Both the position numbers and the translations under genes were made by a program. Shown piece after piece: positions 51,284 to 60,029 of a DNA stretch of 64,000 nucleotides; positions within the stretch are counted from its first letter, which is position 1, and each line of letters starts with the position of its first letter. The stretch covers positions 1 to 64,000 of the forward strand of contig CAZFHS010000031.1 in the NCBI GenBank assembly GCA_964518955.1, read 5' to 3'. Under the pieces are notes generated by a model. It ran no database searches. It was not told the origin of the DNA and was given only the letters and a program-made list of their open reading frames with translations. The DNA comes from JBDGYW01 sp964518955. Its GTDB lineage: Bacteria; Gemmatimonadota; Gemmatimonadetes; Gemmatimonadales; GWC2-71-9.

Positions 51284-54200
51284 TCAGGATTTTGGCCGAC
51301 TCAGGGATACGGGTGTGCCTCGGCCCGGCGGTAGTTGCACGGCTTTCGTCTCGACGGTCTCAACATCCATTTCCTCCTCAGCCGCTTCGGATCGTGCCCT
51401 CTCTTCCTCCAGCCAAGCCTGTTCGGCTTCTGCTTTGACACGCTCGACCTCGGATTTCGCTTCCAATGCCTCGGATTTCGCCTTTTCTGATTCCGCCTTG
51501 GCTTTCTCTACTTCCAACCGTGCCTGATTTGCTTCGGCCCTAGCTTTCTCTGCCTCCTTTTTCGCCTTTTTCACCTCGGTGCCCGCCTGGACAGTTTCGG
51601 TCTTGCGTTTGTCGGCTTCCAACTTGACGGTTTCGGCGTTCGCCGTCGCCTTCACCGCGTTTGCCTCGGCTCTCTCGGCTTCCAGCCTGGCCTGTTCAGC
51701 TTCTACCTTGGCCCGCTCAGCCTCGGCCTTCGCTTCGTTCGCCTCAGCCATCGCCTTTTCTGATCCTGCCTTTGCCAGCTCTACGTCTTTTCGGGCTTTG
51801 GCCGCTTCAGCTTTTGCTTTCTGTGCCTCCTGCTTCGCCTTCTCTACCTCGGCTTTCGATTGGGCAGATTCCGACTTGCGCTTCTTGGTTTTTGCCTTGA
51901 AGGTCTCGGCGTTCTTGGTCGCCTTCGCCGCGTTCGATTCGACCCGTTCGGCGTCCAGCCTTGCCTGTTCAGCTCCGGCTTTTACGCGCTCGGCCTCGGC
52001 CTTCGCTTGCCTGGCCTCAGCTTTCGCCTTTTCTGATTCCTCCTTTGATTTCTCGAGGTCCAGCCGAGCCTGGTCCGCTTCAGACTTCGCTTTCTCTGCC
52101 TCCTGCTTCGCCTTCTCTACTTGGGATTGCGATTGAACAGCCTCGGATTCGGCACTCTCTGCCTTTGTTGTGGCATTCGCCGCGTTCGCTTCAGCCATCT
52201 CGGCATTCTTTGCCGCCGTTTCAGCTTCAGCCCTCGCGTTCTCCGCCTCCGATTTCGCACGCTCTGCTTCCAGCTTTCTCTTCGCCGATTCAGACTTTGC
52301 CTCTTCTAGCTCCTTCCTGGTTCTTTCCAGCTCCCGCTTTTCCTTCTCCAAATCTCTCTTGGCCTTCTCCGCATCCCGGTCATCCGATTTCGTCTTGAAC
52401 TTCCACCAGCTTCCCCTCTGCTTTGGCGCTTCTTCGCTTGCGTCGACGGCTTCGACATCCGGTTCTACTGTCTTGGCTTTCGGCACGACTGCGGGGATAT
52501 CGACCTCTGTGGTGGCCGAGGTGAGAGACGGTGCTTCGGCTTCCGTTGCGGCCTCGTCAGTACCTGACTCTGCCGTCGAAGCCGTCGGATCCGATTCTTC
52601 AGTAGGTGAAGCCTCGGTAGTTTCCTCCGGATCTTCAGGCGACTCGTCCGACGCTTCATCCGAGTCTACACGTTCTATGAATCTCCACTCGGTTCCATCG
52701 GCTAGTAGCGGAATACCCCTGAGTGGTGACTCCCTCATCCGCCGCACGCTAGGTCGCGTGGGACGGTTTGTGACGCCGTTTGATGCGGGGTCCGGAGGAG
52801 TTCTTTCGTTCTGCTCGCCTTCCTTCGGGGGATCGGCAGAAGCAGCCGCTCTGCCATTCAGTGCTGTTTGGTCTGCAGAACGTTTGGCTACAGTCTTGCG
52901 ATTCGAAGGTGGGGTACGGCCTACGGAACCCGCGCCATCGGAGGTCCCACCCCCCACGACACTCACGCGCTGTGAGACGGAGACATCTCCCCGGATCTCC
53001 ATTGGTCCGGTCTGCCGACTCCCAACTTGGGCTCGCATCCTCGTGTCAGCCACACGACGCGGAACGACACGCCGCTCGAGGCGTCGCCTCTCGATTCCGG
53101 CCCGTCGTTCGACGGAATACCTGTCGGAGCGATCCACCCGCGCCCTGTCCCTACGTTGATGCCTTCTCCGCTCGGCACTCCGGCGATCGTCCAGCGTCCG
53201 TCGCTCGGCCGGTGGACGTCCTTCCACCGCCGCTTTTCGCCTCGCACTTCTCCGATCACCCGCTCCGTGCACTCGGCGGTCGCCTCCCAAATCGGGCGGG
53301 TCATCTGTTCCACTGCGCCGATCTGAGCCACTCCTGCGGTTTGGTGCTTCAGCTTCGTCCGAGTCGGGAACGGCCTCATCGGAGTCTTCAGGAATTGCAG
53401 GCAGGCCTTGGCTTCGTCGTACGTGTATCTCCTGCAGGCGCCTCGAACATGTTGGGCAGTCGGCTATATGAAGCCCCGAGCTTCTGCGTTTCTCCTCATC
53501 GGCAAACTCCGCCTGTTGCTCCAGATATGCCAAGAGTTTTTCACGGTCGAGATGCCCGGTTGCGGTCTCGTCTGCGGAGCCGCTCGATTTCTCGGCGCTG
53601 TGCGGTCCAACGGCTTCGGCAAACCCTGCAGTGATCAATCCGTATAGTGCCTTGCCGACATCGAATTCAATCAATCCGGTTTCGGTGACGATCGAAGACA
53701 GTTTTCGCTCACCGTCCAGCAACGAGGCGATACGCTTCTGTTCGTCAGACAACTTCGCATCGGATACTTCGATACGTGACTGGTCGACTTTGAAGGCCAT
53801 GTCGAAGGAGGGAATCTTCTTCTCGATCACACTCCACTCGTCCACTCGCCTCGCGCCCTCGAGAAGCAGAGTCTCCGGGTCGATCGAAACCAAGAAGTCT
53901 TCCGGCGCGGGGTTCACGTCCCTCTCAAATGCAAAGTCTCCCCTGCGCCACGTGAACAGGAAATACACTGCTTCCTGTATCTGGACCTGCATGTAGTGCT
54001 GCAATGCGGAATCGGAAATCGCACCCGTCTGCACGAGTATCTCTCCGACCTTCTTCTCCGGGCTGGACTCCTGCAGACGTATGGCCTCACTGAGCTGGTC
54101 ACGGGTTATGCGACCACTCTTAAACAGGATGTCGCCGAGGCGGTGGTGGCGGTTCACCAGATACGCGTGAGTGATCTTGCCCGAATCGAGGTAAACGTGG

Positions 54201-54310
54201 CCCAAGTTCGACTTGTCCGAAACCGACAACCTGCCGGTCTTGCGGCCGAGCGAGAGTAGCTGCAGAACGTCAGCCAAGGACGCTTCGTCGAGGCTTCCGT
54301 TGATTGCCAC
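51284..54310 (-). CDS. DUF4388 protein with Arg-rich region and giant Ala coiled coil
   Basis: 1008 residues. An N-terminal DUF4388/PatA-N-like domain (about 1-245; MAINGSLDEASLADVLQLLSLGRKTGRLSV, VGEILVQTGAIS) is followed by a CPTC pair (about 284), a DRR/ERR-rich basic region (about 325-430), an acidic Thr/Glu/Ser region (about 545-640) and a ~330-residue coiled coil (about 650-977) made of EKAKxEA-type heptads. The heptads are grouped into three-plus units of exactly 91 residues (13 heptads; EKAKQEA ... AQSKAEV, repeated). Start GTG overlaps the usher stop by one base. No membrane segment; probably cytoplasmic, so its link to the fibre is unclear. DUF4388 domains occur in c-di-GMP and motility contexts. 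Long plus-strand frames here are shadows. Confidence 0.88.
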   Translation of the reverse strand: MAINGSLDEASLADVLQLLSLGRKTGRLSVSDKSNLGHVYLDSGKITHAYLVNRHHRLGDILFKSGRITRDQLSEAIRLQESSPEKKVGEILVQTGAISDSALQHYMQVQIQEAVYFLFTWRRGDFAFERDVNPAPEDFLVSIDPETLLLEGARRVDEWSVIEKKIPSFDMAFKVDQSRIEVSDAKLSDEQKRIASLLDGERKLSSIVTETGLIEFDVGKALYGLITAGFAEAVGPHSAEKSSGSADETATGHLDREKLLAYLEQQAEFADEEKRRSSGLHIADCPTCSRRLQEIHVRRSQGLPAIPEDSDEAVPDSDEAEAPNRRSGSDRRSGTDDPPDLGGDRRVHGAGDRRSARRKAAVEGRPPAERRTLDDRRSAERRRHQRRDRARVDRSDRYSVERRAGIERRRLERRVVPRRVADTRMRAQVGSRQTGPMEIRGDVSVSQRVSVVGGGTSDGAGSVGRTPPSNRKTVAKRSADQTALNGRAAASADPPKEGEQNERTPPDPASNGVTNRPTRPSVRRMRESPLRGIPLLADGTEWRFIERVDSDEASDESPEDPEETTEASPTEESDPTASTAESGTDEAATEAEAPSLTSATTEVDIPAVVPKAKTVEPDVEAVDASEEAPKQRGSWWKFKTKSDDRDAEKAKRDLEKEKRELERTRKELEEAKSESAKRKLEAERAKSEAENARAEAETAAKNAEMAEANAANATTKAESAESEAVQSQSQVEKAKQEAEKAKSEADQARLDLEKSKEESEKAKAEARQAKAEAERVKAGAEQARLDAERVESNAAKATKNAETFKAKTKKRKSESAQSKAEVEKAKQEAQKAKAEAAKARKDVELAKAGSEKAMAEANEAKAEAERAKVEAEQARLEAERAEANAVKATANAETVKLEADKRKTETVQAGTEVKKAKKEAEKARAEANQARLEVEKAKAESEKAKSEALEAKSEVERVKAEAEQAWLEEERARSEAAEEEMDVETVETKAVQLPPGRGTPVSLSRPKS

Positions 54311-56995
54311 TAATTGTTCCCTTCGCTCCGGCTTGCCGATCGGTTCCCACGGTTTCGAGTGAACCTGTCCAACAATCCTGGCTCACCAGATTCCCGTTCG
54401 ACATTGATCGTCAGATCCTCGATTCGCTTGTCGCCCTGCCCCGATGGGATGTTGATCTGCACGGTAGTAGCACTAGCACCTATCCGGTCCAGAACTTCTT
54501 GCGGAACGGTGATGTCATATTCGCCTGGTGGAATGCTGACCGAGTAGAATGCTCCGTCACTGAATGTGACAAGCGTAATGGTTCGACCGATCGTGAGGTT
54601 GTGGAGTTCCACCGGAACCCCGGGTAGCCCCTGGCCTTCAAACACAACATATCCGCTTATTTCCGCACCGATCACGACCGGCACGTGAATGGTCTGGTAA
54701 CTATTTGGGGTTGGCGATACGGCTATTCGATCGTTCAACGGTACGAGCCGAGGATCGTCGAACGATAGACGGTCTACGTCGATGTATGAATCCTCGTAGG
54801 GGAACAACTCCCATGTGGCAAACTGCCCGGTCGCGTCCGTTAGCTCATGCTGGCCACCGACAAGAAGCGGCACCTCTGCAAGACCGCGCTCGCCAAAATC
54901 CTGGACTCCGTTATCGTTCTCATCGAGGAATACGACGCCAGAGATTCCAGCGCGGCCAATATCCCGTCCGTCGCTCAAACGGATATCTCGCGTGTCTGGG
55001 TCAAATACCACCGAACCGTCGACAAACATCACACCGTCTGTGCCGCCTCGCGTGTTGAAATGGTTCCTGGTTCCAATGCGTGGTCCCGAAACGGTGCTGT
55101 TCAGGCCAATGTCCAAACTGTATCCGCCGTTGCGGAGCCAACCAACACCCAAATCGAGTCTCGCCTTTTTTTGCGATCTGCCTCCCAATCGCCGCACGTA
55201 GCCTGCTCAGGCCATCGCCGGCATCGAGACTCATACCTCCGCGAACGCTCGTCTTGCGGAGCCAGCGGGGACCACCGGTAACAACGAAATCTGCATTCCA
55301 ATCCACACCTGTGCGATGGGTACCGGCGTACTCGATTAGATGCGTGAAGTCGTGCCGCAGACCCACCGAATGTCGTACGCGTCCAATTCGAGCAGTTACG
55401 GAGAGACGTTGGAGATCTCTCTTCACTGTGGGGCCCGTCGAGTGATACCCCAAGAGCTGGAAAAAGAACGACCCGACCGCACCTTGTGGTTGCCAGAACA
55501 ACGATCCTTCAGTACGTGTCCGCTCAAACGCTCCTGCCTGCAAATCTATGCCGGTCTCCGCATGAAGTGTGTGTGTGAAGTCAAACCGGAATGAGGGATT
55601 TGGTTCGACCCCTACTGAGCCGCGGAGGCGGTCGTTGAGCACCGCTTCACCGGTCAACCGCAGGAACCTCAGTGGTGCTGCAGAGACGGCCGCGTATGGT
55701 TGCCACAGATCGTCCGCGCCCTCGCGCGCCAGGACATCCGAACCACCTTGCACCGTGACCCAATTCGTCAATCCGTAGCGCACGTCTGCGCTGAAGACAC
55801 CACGGCACTGCCCGTACCTGCAGGACCCACCGGCAACCGCGTATTCGAGCTCACCTGACCGAATTCGACTATAGGGCACTCTTATCGTCCGAGTTTCGCG
55901 GATGACCTCTCCGCCAGGGCCGTATAGTACGAGCTCGAACGGATTCTGCCCGTAGCGGAGGTTGAGGGGCACTCTAAATACGCCAAGCGCGTCCACTTCA
56001 TCGTACCCGCGCAAACGCCCTCGCTCGTAAAGCTCCACTTCCCAGCCGGCCGGGAGACGACCAAGCACCTGTTCTACGTCAAATTCGGATGACCGTATGA
56101 ATGGCGCATTTGTGACCACCAGCCCTCTAATCAACCTGGCCCGCAGCCCGTTTGATCGGACATCCCCTACACGAACTTGCCTGATCCATTCCCTATGTGG
56201 CCAAGCACGCTCCCAGGATAGGCGCAGTTCCGAGTCACCTGACGCCGTTGTGTTTCGCAGCCGATGTCGAAGTTCCAAACTTCCGCCGAACACCTTTCCA
56301 CCCAAACCTGTCGCAAGCGTCAAGTTGTTGGCGGTACCATCCATTGGTGTCGTAATGGACCACTCGAGCACAGCGCCGTCCGCGAAGCTCTCGGGAGGAC
56401 GCACGGAGGCTGCCAACGGCTGCACCCGGGTTGGTCGATCGAGCAATTCATGCCGGTGTTCGCGGCGCAAACGCCGAAGGACAGGGAGTCCCGCGGTCCG
56501 TGCCACGAGCACCGTGAGGGTCGACCATTCCATGTGTGTTCGCACGCCGAAAACGCGATCAAGCAGGTCGGTCGCCAGATAAAGCTCACCCTCCCACCAA
56601 ACCGCTTCTAGCGGCTCGAGAGCAAAGACCGAGTCTCCTCGTGTGAAATACCCACTGTCGGGCCGGAAGCGTATGTTGATGTTGCCTGGTTGAACGAGTG
56701 CGACAGCTACACTATCAGGAGAGAGATCGGTCAGAGGTATCTCGCTCATCTCCAAGAAGGAGCGGAGCGGGACCAGCATCATTGAATTGTAAGAAACCGC
56801 AGGAACTACCTGTGTTGGGCCACCATCGATGTCGACTTCCACCACTGCCTGAACGAGCGCAGTATCGACCTGTGCCATGCCAGGTTTTGGCACAACAACG
56901 AACAGCCCAACAACCAGCGTCCGCCAGGGAAAGACTCTTCCCAATGCACCGCCACGGTTGCTCGAGGACAACGATCGTCGGATCACATCTAACAC
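54310..56995 (-). CDS. Usher-like outer-membrane protein, split by a frameshift at an A7 run
   Basis: The upstream frame (start GTG 56995) encodes a signal peptide, an N-terminal domain and many amphipathic strands of an usher/barrel type (FADGAVLEWSITTPMDGT, SLELRHRLRNTTASGD, FELVLYGPGGEVIRETRTIRVPYS, SVGVEPNPSFRFDFTHTL), then goes off-frame. A second frame resumes from the same place (ARLDLGVGWLRNGGYSLDIGLNSTVSG) and ends with SdrD/carboxypeptidase-type domains to TAG 54310. The change of frame falls in a run of seven A on the minus strand (plus 55166-55172); six A would join both. Either transcriptional slippage makes the full protein or it is a mutation/error. Chaperone gene lies directly upstream; DUF4388 gene overlaps downstream. 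Confidence 0.75.
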
Positions 56996-56998
56996 CGA

Positions 56999-57841
56999 TC
57001 AAGGCACCAGAATCTCGACCGAGTCTGTTACCGTTGGCGCCGCGAGCACATCGTCCGCACGGAGGTCCGGTCGTTCGGCCTCGATGGTGAGCCGCAGTAC
57101 ATAGTTTCCGGCGGCAAGCGACTGTAGTGGAAGTGCAAACCGACGGTTCATGGGATAGTACACGGCAACCGGGATAATCCACTCGCGCACCGGTTGGCCG
57201 TCTTGTGCAAGCACCTCGAAATTGACGGTGCCGAGATACGCACCGTTTCCTTCCCGAAAAGCATTCACCCACGCGACAATGGAGTCGCCTTCTATCGCCG
57301 CCTCGAACTCCCTGAGCGTGATACCTGTCCTCACTTCTCCCTTGCGATAGGTGACTGCCGTGATGATGCGCATCACTAGCGAGACACCAGCCTGAACGGA
57401 CGTATCAGAGCTTTCAATAGGCACGGAAGCCCCTTGCCCGGTGACAATCATGCGCGTCCAGTATTCCCCGTCGGGGAGATCGTCGGGTGGAGTTGCTAGT
57501 AGGCGAACCACCTGCTGTTCACCCGGTTCGAGCCTGAGGCGACGCGGGTACGGCCTTATCCAATCCACGGCCGACGGGAATTCTGGCCCAGGGTCTTCGA
57601 TGAAGCGAATGAACGGGGTACCGGCGGAATCAGTATCGGGGAAACCGAATCTCAGCTCGACCGTAACCTCCTCGGGCGATTCTCCGGAATTGCCTACAGT
57701 AACCTGGCCCGCACGTGCGCCATGACTTATGAACAGGGCGTGTGGCGTCACATAAACGGCTTTCAACACGCTCGGGAGTAGTACAAGCGCGGCGATGGTC
57801 GCCGTGACGGCGAGAATCCGGCGTCTGGTGAATCGTGTCAT
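56999..57841 (-). CDS. Periplasmic pilus-type chaperone
   Basis: 280 residues. N-terminal signal anchor (RRILAVTATIAALVLLPSVLKA), then two Ig-like domains as in PapD-type chaperones: YVTPHALFISHGARAGQVTVGNSGESPEEVTVELRF, and RLRLEPGEQQVVRLLATPPDDLPDGEYWTRMIVTGQG. These chaperones donate a strand to unfolded subunits and deliver them to the usher. Divergent from classical FimC/PapD but the gene order (subunits, chaperone, usher) supports the role. ATG, 2 nt after the second DUF4402 gene; 3 nt before the usher GTG. Confidence 0.82.
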   Translation of the reverse strand: MTRFTRRRILAVTATIAALVLLPSVLKAVYVTPHALFISHGARAGQVTVGNSGESPEEVTVELRFGFPDTDSAGTPFIRFIEDPGPEFPSAVDWIRPYPRRLRLEPGEQQVVRLLATPPDDLPDGEYWTRMIVTGQGASVPIESSDTSVQAGVSLVMRIITAVTYRKGEVRTGITLREFEAAIEGDSIVAWVNAFREGNGAYLGTVNFEVLAQDGQPVREWIIPVAVYYPMNRRFALPLQSLAAGNYVLRLTIEAERPDLRADDVLAAPTVTDSVEILVP

Positions 57842-57843
57842 TG

Positions 57844-58347
57844 TCAGCTACCCAGATCGAAGACCGAAAGGAAGATTGTAGCTCGGTATGTGCCGGGAGC
57901 TTGTCCATAAGCGGCAAACGCTGTGCCACCCAGCCGAATGTAGAGCTTTCCGTTCGCACCGAGTGTTGCGATTAGTGGCTGTCGCGGATCAAAAGGAACC
58001 CCGTGGAAACGTCCCATATCGGTGGCCGCCGCACCGTCTGATGAGCCAAAGGAGACCGGGAGTTCGTGGCCGTCACCTGATGTCAGCGATGTCGGCAGTA
58101 TGAACTCCACGCGGACCGCTTCGTGTTTGGCTCCGTTGATCTCGAACAGCCCCGCATACCTGACGTCCGAGGTGAGAACCGTTGATTGTACACCTCGTAC
58201 CACCGTTCCGAACCTTAGGTCTCGTCGTGCTATCACGACGAGTGGCCGCGGCACGTAATGAACAGAGGCGTTGTTCTGCGCGGTTGCCGGGCATATATCG
58301 CCGGCAGCACACACGATTAATGCGAGACCCGAGAGTAAAGCCCTCAC
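57844..58347 (-). CDS. DUF4402-type fibre subunit (second)
   Basis: 167 residues. Signal peptide about 1-23 (to TATAQ), then a DUF4402-like beta-sandwich: RRDLRFGTVVRGVQSTVLTSDVRYAGLFEINGAKHEAVRVEFILPTSLTSGDGHELPVSFGSSDGA, and a C-terminal strand GTYRATIFLSVFDLGS like the subunit end-strands that complete a neighbour. Start GTG 58347. Probably a minor or tip subunit. Two hairpins separate it from the upstream pilin gene. Confidence 0.82.
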   Translation of the reverse strand: MRALLSGLALIVCAAGDICPATAQNNASVHYVPRPLVVIARRDLRFGTVVRGVQSTVLTSDVRYAGLFEINGAKHEAVRVEFILPTSLTSGDGHELPVSFGSSDGAAATDMGRFHGVPFDPRQPLIATLGANGKLYIRLGGTAFAAYGQAPGTYRATIFLSVFDLGS

Positions 58348-58383
58348 TTTGGGCCCGTAGCTTTCAGGCGAGATTTCGGGTAC

Positions 58384-58445
58384 AGGTCGACGGTCGCTTT
58401 TCGGCGATCGCCGACCTGGCCAGTTGATTCTTCGGGAACCCGAAG
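58384..58445 (-). promoter_or_regulatory. Twin hairpins after the major subunit gene
   Basis: Stem 58384-58397/58404-58417 (14 bp, 2 mismatches, loop TTTTCG) and stem 58430-58436/58439-58445 (perfect 7 bp, loop AA) lie between pilin and second DUF4402 gene. No U-tract follows, so they more likely stabilise or process the pilin mRNA and damp downstream expression than terminate fully. Confidence 0.55.
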
Positions 58446-58458
58446 ACCACGGTGCTCC

Positions 58459-58992
58459 CTACGGGTACGCCACCGTGAGAACGATCACTCCCGAGTAGTC
58501 TCCGTTCACGGAGACCAGAGGCGGATCCACCGTGCCTCTGATACCAACATACATCTCACCAGGATCAACGGCGCTGAGCGTGAAGTTCTGGCTGACAGTT
58601 GGGTTGAACGTTGCAAAGGTCCCTGGAGTGTATGTGTCGCCCCAGAGGATCCCGTCGTTTGTGGCGAACGAGATGCCGATGCTGTTGCCAAACCCGTCGT
58701 CGAGTTGAGTCGGGAGCGTAGTGAACTCAACCAAGATGAGGGTGCTCGGCTCACCGGTTACATAGAAACGACCCCAACTGGCTTCACCCGGGGTAACCGC
58801 ACCACCCCCGGCAGTAACAGTACCGAAATCCAGGTCCTGCTGTCCGGTTGCGGTGAGCGCCTGCAGCCCACCGACGACCGTCGCGGTCGCGTCAACGGAC
58901 GCTGTGGTTTGGGCCGTCGCCGGTGTCGCGACCAACGCTGCACATAGCAGCAGCGCAACCGCCGTTGCGGCCCATTTCGTGATTCGATTCAT
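58459..58992 (-). CDS. DUF4402-type major fibre subunit
   Basis: 177 residues from ATG 58990-58992 (AAAGGGGAC upstream; the open frame farther up is not used). Signal peptide about 1-31 (to ATAQ). The mature protein is a DUF4402 beta-sandwich: TASVDATATVVGGLQALTATGQQDLDFGTVTAGGGAVTPGEASWGRFYVTGEPSTLILVEFTTLP and a C-terminal GDYSGVIVLTVAYP end-strand. First gene behind the sigma-54-type promoter at 59083-59098, followed by hairpins, as expected for an abundantly expressed structural subunit secreted by the chaperone and usher. Confidence 0.85.
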   Translation of the reverse strand: MNRITKWAATAVALLLCAALVATPATAQTTASVDATATVVGGLQALTATGQQDLDFGTVTAGGGAVTPGEASWGRFYVTGEPSTLILVEFTTLPTQLDDGFGNSIGISFATNDGILWGDTYTPGTFATFNPTVSQNFTLSAVDPGEMYVGIRGTVDPPLVSVNGDYSGVIVLTVAYP

Positions 58993-59333
58993 GCGTGTCC
59001 CCTTTACTGGAGTAGAACGGATATTCGTGGGTGTCCGTTGCGAGCTACACAAAACTCGCGGCTAGTAAAGAAACATACGGGCATGCAAGGCGCACGCCAG
59101 AGGTAGCTATGACGTTATGATTGCTAACTGCTTATGTACTATTGGGTTACGTGCACCGCTTCAGCGGCGGTGGATGGTCTCGGAGATGGGTTGTTGCAGG
59201 TATGCTGCACCTTGGTTGGGGGACGCAAGCAATTGGCACAGGAGCTCGATGGTCCAGCGAGCGCCTCCGTTTACGCCATATCTACGGTTGTCAGTCTTTC
59301 GTCTGCTGCTGCTGCCTAGGCCAATGACCTCCC
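58993..59333. other. Intergenic region upstream of the pilin operon
   Basis: 341 bases without a credible gene. Contains the sigma-54-type promoter (59083-59098), TTGCTAAC at 59121-59128 (its complement GTTAGCAA recurs at 59897-59904) and a palindrome TGCAG-GTATG-CTGCA at 59195-59209. These may bind the adjacent NtrC-family activator. Confidence 0.45.
59083..59098 (-). promoter_or_regulatory. Sigma-54-type promoter of the fibre operon
   Basis: Minus strand TGGCGTGCGCCTTGCA: GG at -24 and GC at -12 with the exact 10-nt spacing and the TTGCA of the consensus TGGCACG-N4-TTGCA (two mismatches). Start predicted near 59071, ~80 nt before the pilin ATG. The neighbouring NtrC-family gene supplies the kind of activator this class of promoter needs. 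Confidence 0.75.
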
Positions 59334-59696
59334 TCAGTTAGCGGTATATGCAACGGTAATCAGAACCCGCCGCACGGAGCTCCTCCCTGCGGTTTCCGCT
59401 GCCGAAGGGGTTGATTGGAGTGCCATGTCGTCCACAGGCGCGACGCCCTCCGAGACGACCTGAGCGAATCCACGTGCGGTCTGAACCGACCGTTTGACGA
59501 CACTCGTGCCCTCGACGTTTGCCTTCGCAAACTCGGAAACCAGCGCGGCGGTAGTGGCTCGCGTATCAGGAATCACCGAGCTCACCACGCGAACGCCCAC
59601 CCGTATGCTCGCCGACTCCTGCGCGTCTAATGCCATCGGCAGCGCTATGGTCAGCGTTAGGACAAGCACCACCCCCCCGGCCATTCCTCTGAGCAT
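59334..59696 (-). CDS. Small secreted protein, subunit-like
   Basis: 120 residues. Signal peptide about 1-26 (MLRGMAGGVVLVLTLTIALPMALDAQ), then ESASIRVGVRVVSSVIPDTRATTAALVSEFAK and a C-terminal RRVLITVAYTAN. The ends echo the DUF4402 pilin (ASVDATATVVGGL at the start, VIVLTVAYP at the end), so it may be a divergent or minor subunit. GGAGA precedes the ATG, and a second sigma-54-type promoter lies 49-64 nt upstream. No family is recognised. Lies between the regulator and the pilin operon. Confidence 0.65.
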   Translation of the reverse strand: MLRGMAGGVVLVLTLTIALPMALDAQESASIRVGVRVVSSVIPDTRATTAALVSEFAKANVEGTSVVKRSVQTARGFAQVVSEGVAPVDDMALQSTPSAAETAGRSSVRRVLITVAYTAN

Positions 59697-60029
59697 TGTG
59701 GTCTCCAGCGTGATTTCCGGTGATTCTTCTCGTACGCTGGATAAGGCACGGTCGGTGCCACTTTTGGTGAACGCTGTAACATATTGTATTTAAAGAGCTT
59801 AAGGGCTTTTGATACTACCAATGTCCACGGAACAACCGTCAAAAAACCATACATCGCCATCGATATGGTTCTGCGTATCATGTTGTAAGGCAACGAGTTA
59901 GCAACTGGCGGAAGGTTGATCGCCGAGCCGTTCGAATTTTATACGGTTGACGGCTAATTTTGCCCTTTTGGGGACTGGTAGGTGGCTATATGGCGGGCGA
60001 CCGTGGCAATTGGCGATACTTTTCCGGAA
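59697..60029. other. Intergenic region between the secreted protein and the activator gene
   Basis: 333 bases, comparatively AT-rich, with no credible ORF. Holds the sigma-54-type promoter at 59745-59760, GTTAGCAA at 59897-59904 (inside AGTT-GCT-AACT on the minus strand) and CCAT...ATGG palindromic pieces near 59855-59875. Possible activator-binding sites. Confidence 0.4.
59745..59760 (-). promoter_or_regulatory. Sigma-54-type promoter of the small secreted protein
   Basis: Minus strand TGGCACCGACCGTGCC: perfect TGGCAC at -24 and GTGC at -12 with correct spacing. Predicted start near 59734, 38 nt before the ATG at 59696. Confidence 0.65.

Noticed and set aside
51579..53634. Long plus-strand ORFs (up to 329 codons) opposite the DUF4388 gene
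   Set aside because: They mirror the periodic, low-complexity coiled-coil and Arg-rich codons; translations are Ser/Ala or Arg/Pro-rich with no domain.
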